Assembly (NCBI RefSeq): GCF_022347545.1
Contig: NZ_JAKREW010000025.1
Span: forward strand, 1 to 64,000
Direction of reading: 5' to 3'
Source: Terribium retamae
Lineage (GTDB): Bacteria > Pseudomonadota > Alphaproteobacteria > Rhizobiales > Rhizobiaceae
DNA length: 64,000 bases
In this document: positions 1-7,536 of the stretch, one piece after another
Position numbering within the stretch: the stretch's first letter is position 1
How the letters are laid out: each line of letters begins with the position of its first letter
Position numbers and translations under genes: made by a program
The notes under the pieces: generated by a model
The model's input: the letters and a program-made list of their open reading frames with translations, nothing else
Told to the model about the DNA's origin: nothing
Databases searched by the model: none

Positions 1-95
1 CCCACACAACACATATTTCTCCCCCTTGGGGGGTTTGTTTGGGTGGTTTTTTTTTCGGCCAAACAAAACGTGGGGGGGGGGGGGGGGCCCCCCGC
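1..95. other. Low-complexity contig edge, probable assembly artefact
   Basis: This stretch is dominated by homopolymers: T runs near 47-55, a G run of about 17 near 71-87, then a C run. Nothing else in the window looks like it. It sits at the extreme edge, and the reading frame through it encodes only Gly/Phe/Pro-rich filler. I read it as low-quality or chimeric end sequence, so anything upstream of the first gene cannot be judged here. Confidence 0.75.
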
Positions 96-130
96 CGGCC
101 GCAACGTCGACAGTTAATGAGAGGACCATA

Positions 131-1381
131 ATGGCCGCACCCGGCGAGAATCTGCGCATCAATCCCGATCGCCTATGGGATTCGTTGATGGAGATGGCGA
201 AGATCGGCCCCGGTGTCGCCGGCGGTAACAATCGCCAGACTTTGACCGATGCGGACGGGGAAGGGCGGCATCTTTTCAAACGCTGGTGCGATGCGGCAGG
301 TTTGGAAACCGGCATCGACAAGATGGGCACGATGTTTGCCCGTCGCGATGGCACCGATCCGGATGCCTTGCCGGTCTATGTCGGCTCGCATCTCGATACC
401 CAGCCGACCGGTGGCAAGTATGATGGCGTGCTTGGCGTGCTCGGCGGACTGGAAGTCATCCGCACGCTCAACGACCTCGGGCTCAAGACCAAGCACCCGA
501 TCGTCGTCACCAACTGGACGAACGAGGAGGGTGCTCGTTTCGCTCCTGCCATGCTGGCGTCAGGCGTCTTCGCCGGGGTGCACACGCTGGACTATGCCTA
601 TTCGCGCAAGGATCCGGACGGCAAGAGTTTTGGCGACGAGCTGAAACGCATCGGCTGGCTGGGTGACGAAGAGGTCGGCGCGCGCAAGATGCACGCCTAT
701 TTCGAGTACCACATCGAGCAAGGGCCGATCCTCGAGGCCGAAAACAAGCAGATCGGTGTCGTCACGCACGGCCAGGGCCTGTGGTGGCTCGAGTTCACGC
801 TGACGGGCAAGGAAGCACATACCGGTTCGACGCCGATGAACATGCGCGTCAATGCCGGGCTGGCCATGGCACGCATTTTCGAGATGGTGCAGAAGGTGGC
901 GATGGAAAACCAGCCGGGCGCCGTGGGCGGCGTAGGCCAGGTGAAGTTCTCGCCGAACTCGCGCAACGTGCTGCCGGGCACCGTCGTCTTCACCGTCGAC
1001 ATCCGTTCGCCGGAACAGGCGAAGCTCGACCGGATGCGCGCTGCGATCGAGACCGAGGCAGCCAGGATCGCCAAAGAATTGGGCGTCGGCTGTTCCGTCG
1101 AAGCGGTCGGCCATTTCGATCCTGTCACCTTCGATCCGACGCTGGTCGCCAGAGTGCGCGCGGCGGCAGAAAAGCTTGGCTATTCGCACATGAACATCAT
1201 TTCTGGCGCCGGGCACGATGCCTGCTGGACGGCGAGGGTCGCACCCTCCACGATGGTGATGTGCCCCTGTGTCGACGGGCTGTCGCACAATGAGGCCGAG
1301 GACATTTCCAAGGAGTGGGCCGCCGCTGGTTGCGACGTGCTGTTCCACGCGGTGGCGGAGACTGCTGAGATCATAATCTAG
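131..1381 (+). CDS. Zn-dependent M20-family N-carbamoyl amino acid hydrolase (beta-ureidopropionase/allantoate amidohydrolase type)
   Basis: The 416-aa product belongs to the M20 amidohydrolases that hydrolyse N-carbamoyl amino acids to the free amino acid, CO2 and ammonia. Metal-site residues are visible: H87 in GSHLDT, D98 in KYDGV, E132/E133 in NEEG, H194 in HIEQG and H386 in SHNEAE; GAGHDA at 359-364 is also typical. The frame is open further upstream, but only through the artefactual contig edge. ATG 131 follows GAGAGGACC and gives the family's usual length. It shares an operon with dihydropyrimidinase, so N-carbamoyl-beta-alanine (pyrimidine route) or N-carbamoyl amino acids (hydantoin route) are the likely substrates. 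Allantoate cannot be excluded from sequence alone. Confidence 0.88.
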   Translation: MAAPGENLRINPDRLWDSLMEMAKIGPGVAGGNNRQTLTDADGEGRHLFKRWCDAAGLETGIDKMGTMFARRDGTDPDALPVYVGSHLDTQPTGGKYDGVLGVLGGLEVIRTLNDLGLKTKHPIVVTNWTNEEGARFAPAMLASGVFAGVHTLDYAYSRKDPDGKSFGDELKRIGWLGDEEVGARKMHAYFEYHIEQGPILEAENKQIGVVTHGQGLWWLEFTLTGKEAHTGSTPMNMRVNAGLAMARIFEMVQKVAMENQPGAVGGVGQVKFSPNSRNVLPGTVVFTVDIRSPEQAKLDRMRAAIETEAARIAKELGVGCSVEAVGHFDPVTFDPTLVARVRAAAEKLGYSHMNIISGAGHDACWTARVAPSTMVMCPCVDGLSHNEAEDISKEWAAAGCDVLFHAVAETAEIII

Positions 1382-1399
1382 GAGGGCAAAACCGGGGGC

Positions 1400-2272
1400 A
1401 TGGACGTCGATACACTCCTCAATGGGGTCATTCGGCTCTCGAACTTCATGACGTCACGCCTGGTCGTGGCGGGAGTGGTTTTCTACGTGCTTTCAGGCTT
1501 CCTCACTGTCGGTAGCGTTTCGGAGGGTTTCTTGCCCAATGTCGACCTGGTGAACAATGTGGTGGAGAACTACCAGCGTATCTTCGACATTCTCGGCGTT
1601 TCGGATTTTGCGTTGCTGTTGATCCTGTTCGTCTTCCTGACGACGATCCACATCGTCTACGTCGCGTTCGAGGCGATCGGAAAATATCTGCCTCCTGCGA
1701 TCGTCCCGGTTTCCGGCTGGCTGGCACTCGACGACCTGACCTTGAAGGCCTTCGAGGTGCTGCGCCAGGCCCGCGGCGAAGAGCACACGGAAGAAGAGAA
1801 CCAGCGGCTTTATGAGTTCAAGCGAAAGCTTCGCGAGATGGATTGGGAGAGCAAGGAGAAATATCGCGAACGGTTGGAGGGGACCTATTCGACCTTCCGC
1901 ATCGCCAAGACCTTCGTGCTCTTCTCTGTCGGAGCGCTGATCTATGCCGGGATCGCCGGTTACAGCGGAAGCATGAATCTGCTGCTGCTGATCCTGGGCT
2001 TCTCGATTTTGCTCTCCCTGGTTTCTGGCTTCTCCATCTACCGCACTCATCATGTGCGCGTGACGAGGCTCTACCGGGATGTGGTCGGGGAAATAATCGA
2101 ATTCTCGCGTGTCTGGGTGACACCCGAATATCAAGAAAAGCTGATCGGAATCTGCGCGTCGGAACGGCAGTTGCCGCACGTCTCGCTGGAAGTCGTGGTG
2201 CCGGTTTACGGCACGCTCGATGCCTTCCTGGCGGATGTGCGCAAACTCAAACGCAGAACGACAAAAGCCTAG
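1400..2272 (+). CDS. Uncharacterised four-segment membrane protein in the pyrimidine/hydantoin operon
   Basis: I do not recognise this 290-aa protein. It has hydrophobic segments near residues 20-37, 68-90, 171-188 and 193-214. A charged, probably coiled cytoplasmic loop lies at about 115-170, and a soluble tail of about 70 residues follows the last segment. It lies 18 bp after the N-carbamoyl hydrolase and 16 bp before dihydropyrimidinase, so it is almost certainly co-transcribed with both. An AGGAGG overlaps the preceding stop codon but is rather far (14 nt) from the ATG. The context suggests a role linked to uptake or sensing of the substrate, but nothing in the sequence shows a catalytic or transport motif. 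Confidence 0.7.
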   Translation: MDVDTLLNGVIRLSNFMTSRLVVAGVVFYVLSGFLTVGSVSEGFLPNVDLVNNVVENYQRIFDILGVSDFALLLILFVFLTTIHIVYVAFEAIGKYLPPAIVPVSGWLALDDLTLKAFEVLRQARGEEHTEEENQRLYEFKRKLREMDWESKEKYRERLEGTYSTFRIAKTFVLFSVGALIYAGIAGYSGSMNLLLLILGFSILLSLVSGFSIYRTHHVRVTRLYRDVVGEIIEFSRVWVTPEYQEKLIGICASERQLPHVSLEVVVPVYGTLDAFLADVRKLKRRTTKA

Positions 2273-2288
2273 CTTCAGGAGTGGAACA

Positions 2289-3740
2289 ATGACCAGAGTG
2301 ATCAGGAACGGCACCGTCGTCACGGCCGACCGGACATGGAAAGCCGATGTGCTGATCCAGCACGGCAAGATCGTTGCGATCGGCCAGAACCTGCATGGTG
2401 ACCATGAGTTCGACGCCACCGGCTGCTATGTCATGCCGGGCGGTATCGACCCGCACACTCACCTCGAAATGCCTTTCATGGGCACCTATTCGGCTGACGA
2501 TTTCGAGAGTGGCACGCGCGCCGCTTTGTCGGGCGGCACGACCATGGTGGTCGATTTCTGTCTGCCGGCGCCGCAGCAGTCGCTGCTCGAAGCGTTGCAG
2601 ATGTGGGACAATAAGACCTCCAAGGCCGCCTGTGATTTCTCCTTTCACATGGCGGTCACCTGGTGGGGCGAGCAGGTCTTCAACGAGATGAAGACCGTCG
2701 TCGACAAAGGCATCACCTCGTTCAAGCACTTCATGGCTTACAAGGGTGCCTTGATGGTGGACGACGACGAAATGTATGCGTCGTTCCAGCGCTGTGCGGA
2801 ACTCGGTGCGCTGCCACTGGTGCATGCCGAGAATGGCGATGTGGTCGCAGCACTTTCGCAGAAGCTGCTGGCCGCCGGCAACAATGGACCGGAGGCACAT
2901 GCCTACTCGCGCCCACCCGAGGTGGAGGGCGAGGCCACCAATCGCGCCATCATGATCGCCGACATGGCCGGCGTGCCGCTCTATGTCGTGCACACGTCCT
3001 GCGAGCAGGCACATGAAGCGATCCGGCGCGCGCGCCAGAAAGGCATGCGCGTCTACGGAGAACCGTTGATCCAGCATCTCGTGCTCGACGAGAGCGAATA
3101 TTTCAACAAGGACTGGGATCATGCCGCGCGCCGCGTAATGAGCCCGCCCTTCCGTAACAAGCTGCACCAGGATTCGCTGTGGGCCGGCCTGCAGGCCGGG
3201 TCGCTGCAGGTGGTCGCCACTGACCACTGCTCGTTCACGAGCCAGCAGAAGCGTTTCGGCGTCGGTGACTTCACCAAGATCCCGAACGGCACCGGCGGGC
3301 TGGAAGACCGCATGCCGGTGCTGTGGACGGCTGGCGTGAACACCGGGCGATTGACCATGAACGAATTCGTGGCGGTCACATCCACCAACATCGCCAAAAT
3401 CCTCAACATGTACCCAAGGAAGGGGGCCATCGTCGAAGGTGCCGATGCCGACATCGTGGTTTGGGATCCGAAGCGCAAGAAGACGATTTCGTCCAAGAAC
3501 CAGCAGTCGGTGATCGATTACAATGTCTTCGAGGGTTACGAGGTGACAGGCCTGCCGCGTTTTGTCTTCTCGCGCGGCGAACTCACCATACAGGAAGCCG
3601 AAATGAAGACCAAAGCCGGGCATGGCGAATTCGTGGCGCGCGATCCTAACGGTGCCGTCAACCGGGCATTGTCGACCTGGAAGGAGATCACGTCGCCGCG
3701 CAAGGTGGAGCGCACCGGCATTCCGGCGACGGGGGTTTGA
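2289..3740 (+). CDS. hydA: Dihydropyrimidinase / D-hydantoinase
   Basis: This 483-aa cyclic amidohydrolase opens the ring of 5,6-dihydrouracil, dihydrothymine or 5-substituted hydantoins to the N-carbamoyl acid, the step before the M20 hydrolase encoded upstream. Binuclear-metal motifs are present: H56/H58 in DPHTH, the lysine expected to be carboxylated at K152 in FMAYK, then LVHAENGD, VVHTSC and ATDHCSF. ATG 2289 is preceded by AGGAG at 2277-2281; an earlier in-frame ATG at 2220 lies inside the previous gene and was rejected. Length is normal for the family. The genes for dihydropyrimidine dehydrogenase (preTA), the expected first step, are not in the window and may lie beyond the contig end. 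Confidence 0.93.
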   Translation: MTRVIRNGTVVTADRTWKADVLIQHGKIVAIGQNLHGDHEFDATGCYVMPGGIDPHTHLEMPFMGTYSADDFESGTRAALSGGTTMVVDFCLPAPQQSLLEALQMWDNKTSKAACDFSFHMAVTWWGEQVFNEMKTVVDKGITSFKHFMAYKGALMVDDDEMYASFQRCAELGALPLVHAENGDVVAALSQKLLAAGNNGPEAHAYSRPPEVEGEATNRAIMIADMAGVPLYVVHTSCEQAHEAIRRARQKGMRVYGEPLIQHLVLDESEYFNKDWDHAARRVMSPPFRNKLHQDSLWAGLQAGSLQVVATDHCSFTSQQKRFGVGDFTKIPNGTGGLEDRMPVLWTAGVNTGRLTMNEFVAVTSTNIAKILNMYPRKGAIVEGADADIVVWDPKRKKTISSKNQQSVIDYNVFEGYEVTGLPRFVFSRGELTIQEAEMKTKAGHGEFVARDPNGAVNRALSTWKEITSPRKVERTGIPATGV

Positions 3741-4114
3741 GTTTGCAGCGGCATCTCCTTGTCGCAGCCGTTGTCGTAGCGGCGGCACCCGCTCTCGGGG
3801 CCGGTATCGATCTCACCAAGCCCTATGGCAACAAATCGGGCTGCATCAACAGGAACGGGCAGCAGGTCTATGCTGAGGATATGCTGCTCGTCACCAAGAC
3901 CGATCTGGTGACGGCGGTCAGCGCCTGCACTATCAAGGAGACCAAGCAGAACAGCGATGGCTCCGTGCGTCTGAAAACCGAATGCGAGACCGAAGGCGAA
4001 GAGGGCAAGGCGCCAGCGGATTTCGTTCTCAAACCAAGCCCGAAGAACAAAAAGAAGCTCATCGTGACCAACGATAGCGGCTTCGTCATGGGGGAAGTGT
4101 CGCAGTGCAAATGA
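3737..4114 (+). CDS. Small exported protein of unknown function
   Basis: This 125-aa product starts with a signal peptide-like segment (basic RH, then a hydrophobic Ala/Val stretch ending near ALGAG, about residue 22). The mature part is small, Lys/Thr-rich and holds three cysteines. The likely start is TTG 3737, overlapping the dihydropyrimidinase stop (TTGA); a second TTG at 3743 is possible. Its end overlaps the next gene by ATGA, so it is translationally coupled on both sides within the catabolic operon. I see no known domain. A periplasmic accessory role to the ABC importer is only an inference from position. Confidence 0.65.
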   Translation: MSLQRHLLVAAVVVAAAPALGAGIDLTKPYGNKSGCINRNGQQVYAEDMLLVTKTDLVTAVSACTIKETKQNSDGSVRLKTECETEGEEGKAPADFVLKPSPKNKKKLIVTNDSGFVMGEVSQCK

Positions 4115-4902
4115 CCGCCGTAAAGCCAGCCGTCGTCGCGGCAAGCAAACTCGGCCTTACCTTCCAGACCAATGATGGACCGGTTCAGGCGCTTTCCAAT
4201 GTCGATCTTTCCATCGGCAAGGGCGAATTCGTTTCCTTCATCGGGCCCTCGGGCTGCGGCAAGACGACATTCCTGCGCGTCATCGCCGACCTTGAAAAGC
4301 CGACCTCCGGTTCGATCACCGTCAACGGCATGACCCCTGAACAGGCCCGCGAGAAGCGAGCCTATGGTTATGTCTTCCAGGCCGCGGCGCTGTTTCCCTG
4401 GCGCACCATCGAGCGCAATGTGGCACTGCCGCTGGAAATCATCGGTCTGCCCAAGGCCGAACAGACCGAGCGTATCAGGCGCACGATGGAACTCGTCAAT
4501 CTGGCCGGGTTCGAGAAGAAGTATCCGTGGCAGCTGTCCGGGGGCATGCAGCAGCGTGCCTCGATTGCTCGCGCACTCGCCTTCGACGCCGACCTTCTCT
4601 TGATGGACGAACCATTCGGCGCGCTGGACGAGATCGTGCGCGACCACCTCAACGAGCAGCTTCTGCAGTTGTGGGCAGCTACCAACAAGACGATCTGTTT
4701 CGTCACCCACTCTATTCCGGAGGCCGTCTATCTATCGACGCGCATCGTGGTGATGTCGCCGCGCCCTGGCCGCGTTACCGATGTGATCGAGTCGACGCTG
4801 CCTCGCGAGCGCCCGCTCGATATTCGCGAGACGCCGGAGTTTCTGGCCATCGCGGCGCGGGTCCGGGACGGGTTGAGGGCAGGGCATAGCTATGAGGATT
4901 GA
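4111..4902 (+). CDS. ABC transporter ATP-binding protein (NitT/TauT/pyrimidine-precursor family)
   Basis: The 263-aa ATPase energises an importer whose two permeases and binding protein follow. Walker A is GPSGCGKTT, the Q-loop region is VFQAAALFPW, the signature is LSGGMQQR, Walker B is LLLMDEPFGALDE and the switch histidine lies in FVTHS. The FPWRT segment after the Q-loop is typical of the nitrate/taurine/HMP-type subfamily, which agrees with an NMT1/THI5-like binding protein. ATG 4111 overlaps the preceding stop (ATGA); GTG 4105 is an alternative. The next importer gene is separated from it by the DUF559 unit, an unusual interruption of an otherwise overlapping gene string. Confidence 0.92.
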   Translation: MTAVKPAVVAASKLGLTFQTNDGPVQALSNVDLSIGKGEFVSFIGPSGCGKTTFLRVIADLEKPTSGSITVNGMTPEQAREKRAYGYVFQAAALFPWRTIERNVALPLEIIGLPKAEQTERIRRTMELVNLAGFEKKYPWQLSGGMQQRASIARALAFDADLLLMDEPFGALDEIVRDHLNEQLLQLWAATNKTICFVTHSIPEAVYLSTRIVVMSPRPGRVTDVIESTLPRERPLDIRETPEFLAIAARVRDGLRAGHSYED

Positions 4903-4919
4903 GGGCCGGCGGAACGGTG

Positions 4920-4958
4920 TTCCCCTCCCCCTTGAGGGGAGGGGTTAGGGGTGGGGGT
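4920..4958 (+). repeat. Left 39-bp inverted repeat, itself a hairpin
   Basis: The first part is a perfect hairpin: CCCCTCCCC at 4922-4930, loop CTTGA, GGGGAGGGG at 4936-4944. It is followed by a G-rich stretch to 4958. The whole block is repeated in reverse complement at 5329-5367 without a mismatch. Confidence 0.92.
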
Positions 4959-4962
4959 TCTG

Positions 4963-5382
4963 ATGCCGACTGTGGTCAAATCGGCTGCGATTTCTCGTGC
5001 GCGACAATTACGGCGCGATATGACGGATGGCGAAAAGAAGCTTTGGTCCGAGCTGCGCGAATTTCGCCGTTGGTACGGTATTCACGTTCGCCGGCAGGTG
5101 CCGATTGGTGCTTATGTGGCTGACTTTGCGATACATTCCCATCGCGTCATTATTGAAGTCGATGGTGAACATCACTTCGAACCGGAGCGTGCTGCTTTGG
5201 ATCGAGAGCGGGATCACTGGCTTTGGACCCGCGGCTACAAAGTACTGCGCTTCAATACGGGTGAACTCCATGACAGTTTTGCCGGGTGCGTCGAAGAGAT
5301 ACTCAGAGAATTGGGTTTGAGCGAAGCTACCCCCACCCCTAACCCCTCCCCTCAAGGGGGAGGGGAATCAGGACGCACTTGA
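4963..5382 (+). CDS. DUF559-family (Vsr-like fold) endonuclease-domain protein
   Basis: The 139-aa protein matches the DUF559 family, whose members have the PD-(D/E)xK / very-short-patch-repair endonuclease fold. D54 (VADFAI), E65 and D67 (IIEVDGEHH) and H70 are in the places expected for the nuclease core, and KVLRF near 93-97 is typical of the family. ATG 4963 is chosen; the frame also opens at GTG 4951 inside the left inverted repeat. The C-terminal residues TPTPNPSPQGGGE are encoded by the right inverted repeat, so the repeat is part of the coding sequence. Its stop overlaps the next permease start (TGATG). No biochemical role is established for most members; here its position inside an importer operon suggests insertion. 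Confidence 0.82.
   Translation: MPTVVKSAAISRARQLRRDMTDGEKKLWSELREFRRWYGIHVRRQVPIGAYVADFAIHSHRVIIEVDGEHHFEPERAALDRERDHWLWTRGYKVLRFNTGELHDSFAGCVEEILRELGLSEATPTPNPSPQGGGESGRT
5329..5367 (-). repeat. Right 39-bp inverted repeat, coding for the DUF559 C-terminus
   Basis: Exact reverse complement of 4920-4958. Read on the plus strand it encodes the TPTPNPSPQGGGE tail of the DUF559 protein. It can form the same 9-bp stem with a 5-nt loop (right half, 5343-5365). Confidence 0.92.
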
Positions 5383-6260
5383 TGGACTCGCTTCGTTCGA
5401 AAATCATCCCGGTCACCACCATCCTTTTGGTCATCGTAGCCATCTGGTATGTCGGCGCGATGGCGATGAATGCGCCGTTCCAGCGCGACATGGACAGCCG
5501 CAACAACGCCACGCCGAGCACGATGGAGTTCATCGGCAAGACACTGTCGCAGGCCAAGCCGACGCTACCGGCGCCGCATCAGGTGGCGCAGAACTTCTTC
5601 GAGAACACGTTCGAACGGAAGATCACCAGCAATCGCAGCCTAGTCTATCATGCCTGGGTGACTCTTTCCTCCACCCTGCTCGGTTTTGCCTTTGGCACGG
5701 CTCTAGGGATCGTGATTGCTATCGGCATCGTACATGTAACGACACTGGACCGCAGCCTGATGCCGTGGATCATCGCCTCCCAAACCATTCCTATCCTGGC
5801 CATTGCACCCATGGTGATCGTGGTCCTGGCTGCGATCGGCATAACCGGCCTGATTCCGAAAGCGCTGATCTCGACCTATCTTTCCTTCTTTCCGGTTGCT
5901 GTCGGTATGGTGAAGGGGCTGCGTTCGCCGGAACTCATGCATCTCGACCTTATGCACACCTACAATGCCAGCCGCTCCCAGATTTTCTGGAAGCTGCGTG
6001 TGCCGGCCTCGGTCCCATTTCTGTTTGCCTCGATGAAGGTGGCGGTGGCCGCTAGCCTCGTCGGCGCCATCGTCGGCGAATTGCCAACCGGCGCGGTTGC
6101 CGGCATAGGCGCTAAACTGCTCGCCGGCGCCTATTACAGTCAGACTATCGAAATCTGGTCGGCATTGGTGGCAGGTTCGGTCGTGGCCGCTCTTCTGGTC
6201 GCACTGGTTGGGCTGGCAGGGCGCTTAGTCGACCGCGCCATGGGCGGGAGGCCGGCATGA
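5382..6260 (+). CDS. ABC transporter permease (inner, BPD_transp_1 type)
   Basis: This 292-aa integral membrane permease has about six hydrophobic segments. The EAA-like coupling loop appears around the stretch LMHTYNASRSQIFWKLRVPAS, the signature of importer permeases of the taurine/nitrate/HMP class. ATG 5382 overlaps the stop of the DUF559 gene (TGATG); TTG 5379 is a possible alternative. The last bases overlap the second permease (ATGA at 6257-6260). The two permeases probably form a heterodimeric channel served by the ATPase encoded at 4111 and the binding protein encoded at 7537. Confidence 0.9.
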   Translation: MDSLRSKIIPVTTILLVIVAIWYVGAMAMNAPFQRDMDSRNNATPSTMEFIGKTLSQAKPTLPAPHQVAQNFFENTFERKITSNRSLVYHAWVTLSSTLLGFAFGTALGIVIAIGIVHVTTLDRSLMPWIIASQTIPILAIAPMVIVVLAAIGITGLIPKALISTYLSFFPVAVGMVKGLRSPELMHLDLMHTYNASRSQIFWKLRVPASVPFLFASMKVAVAASLVGAIVGELPTGAVAGIGAKLLAGAYYSQTIEIWSALVAGSVVAALLVALVGLAGRLVDRAMGGRPA

Positions 6261-7411
6261 GGGCTCTGAAACCGTCATGGCAGGCTGTACTCGCGGTCTT
6301 GCTTTGCCTGATCGCCCTGGCGCTGGGCGCCATGAGCACGACCGAAATGGCAGCCTCGGCGCAACCCAGCTCGCCGACCGCCTATCCTTACCTGGGCATC
6401 AAGGGCCTCATGTATGGGCTTGCCGTCGTCGCAGCCCTCTTGTCGATGTTGGCGCTTGCACCGGCACTTGAGGCGCTGGTGTTGTGCGTCGGCTCGACCG
6501 CGGTGGCATTGATGCTGGTAAGCGGCATCACCGGCTTCGAAGGCACGGCGCTTGCGCCGTATTTCCTGCTTTTGATCGCAGCCTGGCTGCTCGGTTGGCG
6601 CTGCGTTGCCGTGCTGTCCTCGATCAAGCCGTCACAACGGTGGATATCGACCCTGCTGAGGCTCGTCATTCCGGCGCTGTTCGGCGCCTGGATACTCTTT
6701 CTGTGGGAAGCGATCACGCGTGGTGCCGGCATTCCGTTCATCCTGCTGCCGCCGCCGAGTGCGGTCGGCGTACGCATAGCCAACACACTGCCGGTGTTGT
6801 GGGCAGACATCAACCAGACGATTTTCCGCTCGGTGCTGATCGGTTACGCTCTTGGCTGCGCAAGCGGTTTCCTTGCAGCCATCCTGGCCGACCGCTTCGT
6901 TTTCCTGCGGCGCGGGCTTATCCCGATCGGCAACATGGTCTCAGCGCTGCCGATCATCGGCGTAGCGCCGATCATGGTGATGTGGTTCGGGTTCGACTGG
7001 CACTCCAAGGCGGCCGTCGTCGTCATCATGACGTTCTTCCCGATGCTGGTGAACACGGTGGCCGGGCTCGCAGCCTCGGGGCATATGGAACGCGATCTGA
7101 TGCGCACCTACGCGTCGAATTACTGGCAGACGCTGGCCAAGCTCAGGCTGCCGGCGGCTGCGCCTTTCATCTTCAACGCGCTCAAGATCAATTCCACGCT
7201 GGCGCTGATCGGCGCCATCGTTGCCGAGTTCTTCGGCACGCCGGTGGTGGGCATGGGCTTCAGGATATCAACCGAGGTCGGCAGAATGAATGTCGACATG
7301 GTCTGGGCCGAAATCGCGGTTGCGGCACTCGCGGGTTCGGTTTTCTATGGCGTGGTCGCGCTCATCGAAAGAGCGGCCACGTTCTGGCATCCGTCTGTCC
7401 GGGGAGGCTAG
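6257..7411 (+). CDS. ABC transporter permease (larger subunit)
   Basis: The 384-aa permease carries extra N-terminal membrane segments (roughly residues 10-120) before a standard importer-permease domain. The coupling loop is visible as DLMRTYASNYWQTLAKLRLPAA. It partners the preceding permease, with which it overlaps by four bases. Its stop codon TAG is formed by the first bases of a degenerate palindromic repeat (7411-7477), so insertion of that repeat may have reshaped the 3' end of the gene. Confidence 0.9.
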   Translation: MRALKPSWQAVLAVLLCLIALALGAMSTTEMAASAQPSSPTAYPYLGIKGLMYGLAVVAALLSMLALAPALEALVLCVGSTAVALMLVSGITGFEGTALAPYFLLLIAAWLLGWRCVAVLSSIKPSQRWISTLLRLVIPALFGAWILFLWEAITRGAGIPFILLPPPSAVGVRIANTLPVLWADINQTIFRSVLIGYALGCASGFLAAILADRFVFLRRGLIPIGNMVSALPIIGVAPIMVMWFGFDWHSKAAVVVIMTFFPMLVNTVAGLAASGHMERDLMRTYASNYWQTLAKLRLPAAAPFIFNALKINSTLALIGAIVAEFFGTPVVGMGFRISTEVGRMNVDMVWAEIAVAALAGSVFYGVVALIERAATFWHPSVRGG

Positions 7412-7477
7412 AGCATGATCCCGAACCGAAGGTCAGCGAGGCAAAACAATGCGGACTTTTCGAATGAAGATCATGGC
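7411..7477. repeat. Degenerate palindromic intergenic repeat
   Basis: Seven-base perfect arms CATGATC (7414-7420) and GATCATG (7469-7475) flank about 48 bases in which smaller complementary pieces are still recognisable. The beginning, GAGCATGATCCCGAA, resembles a palindromic repeat that I recall as common between genes of mesorhizobia; this copy looks decayed. It lies between the permease stop and the binding-protein gene. Confidence 0.5.
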
Positions 7478-7536
7478 ACAAAAAGTCGGCGGAGAAGAAT
7501 AAGAAGGGTTTGGGTTCAACTTCAGAGGGTAAGAGC

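Larger units (their letters stand above)
4920..5367 (+). mobile_element. Putative DUF559 nuclease element bounded by perfect 39-bp inverted repeats
   Basis: A 448-bp unit made of a left repeat (4920-4958), one open reading frame and a right repeat (5329-5367) that is the exact reverse complement of the left one over all 39 bases. It separates the ABC ATPase gene from its permease genes, which are otherwise joined by 4-bp overlaps. No target-site duplication is evident at the edges. Each repeat also folds on itself. The layout resembles REP-bounded transposase genes, but the enclosed protein is a nuclease-fold DUF559 protein. Mobility is inferred from the architecture, not shown. Confidence 0.5.

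Noticed and set aside
26..130. N-terminal extension of the first enzyme through the homopolymer region
   Set aside because: Encoded by artefactual sequence; ATG 131 has a ribosome site and gives the family length.
2247..3788. 513-codon open frame antisense to dihydropyrimidinase
   Set aside because: His/Arg/Ala-rich shadow frame; the plus-strand gene has all catalytic motifs and a good ribosome site.
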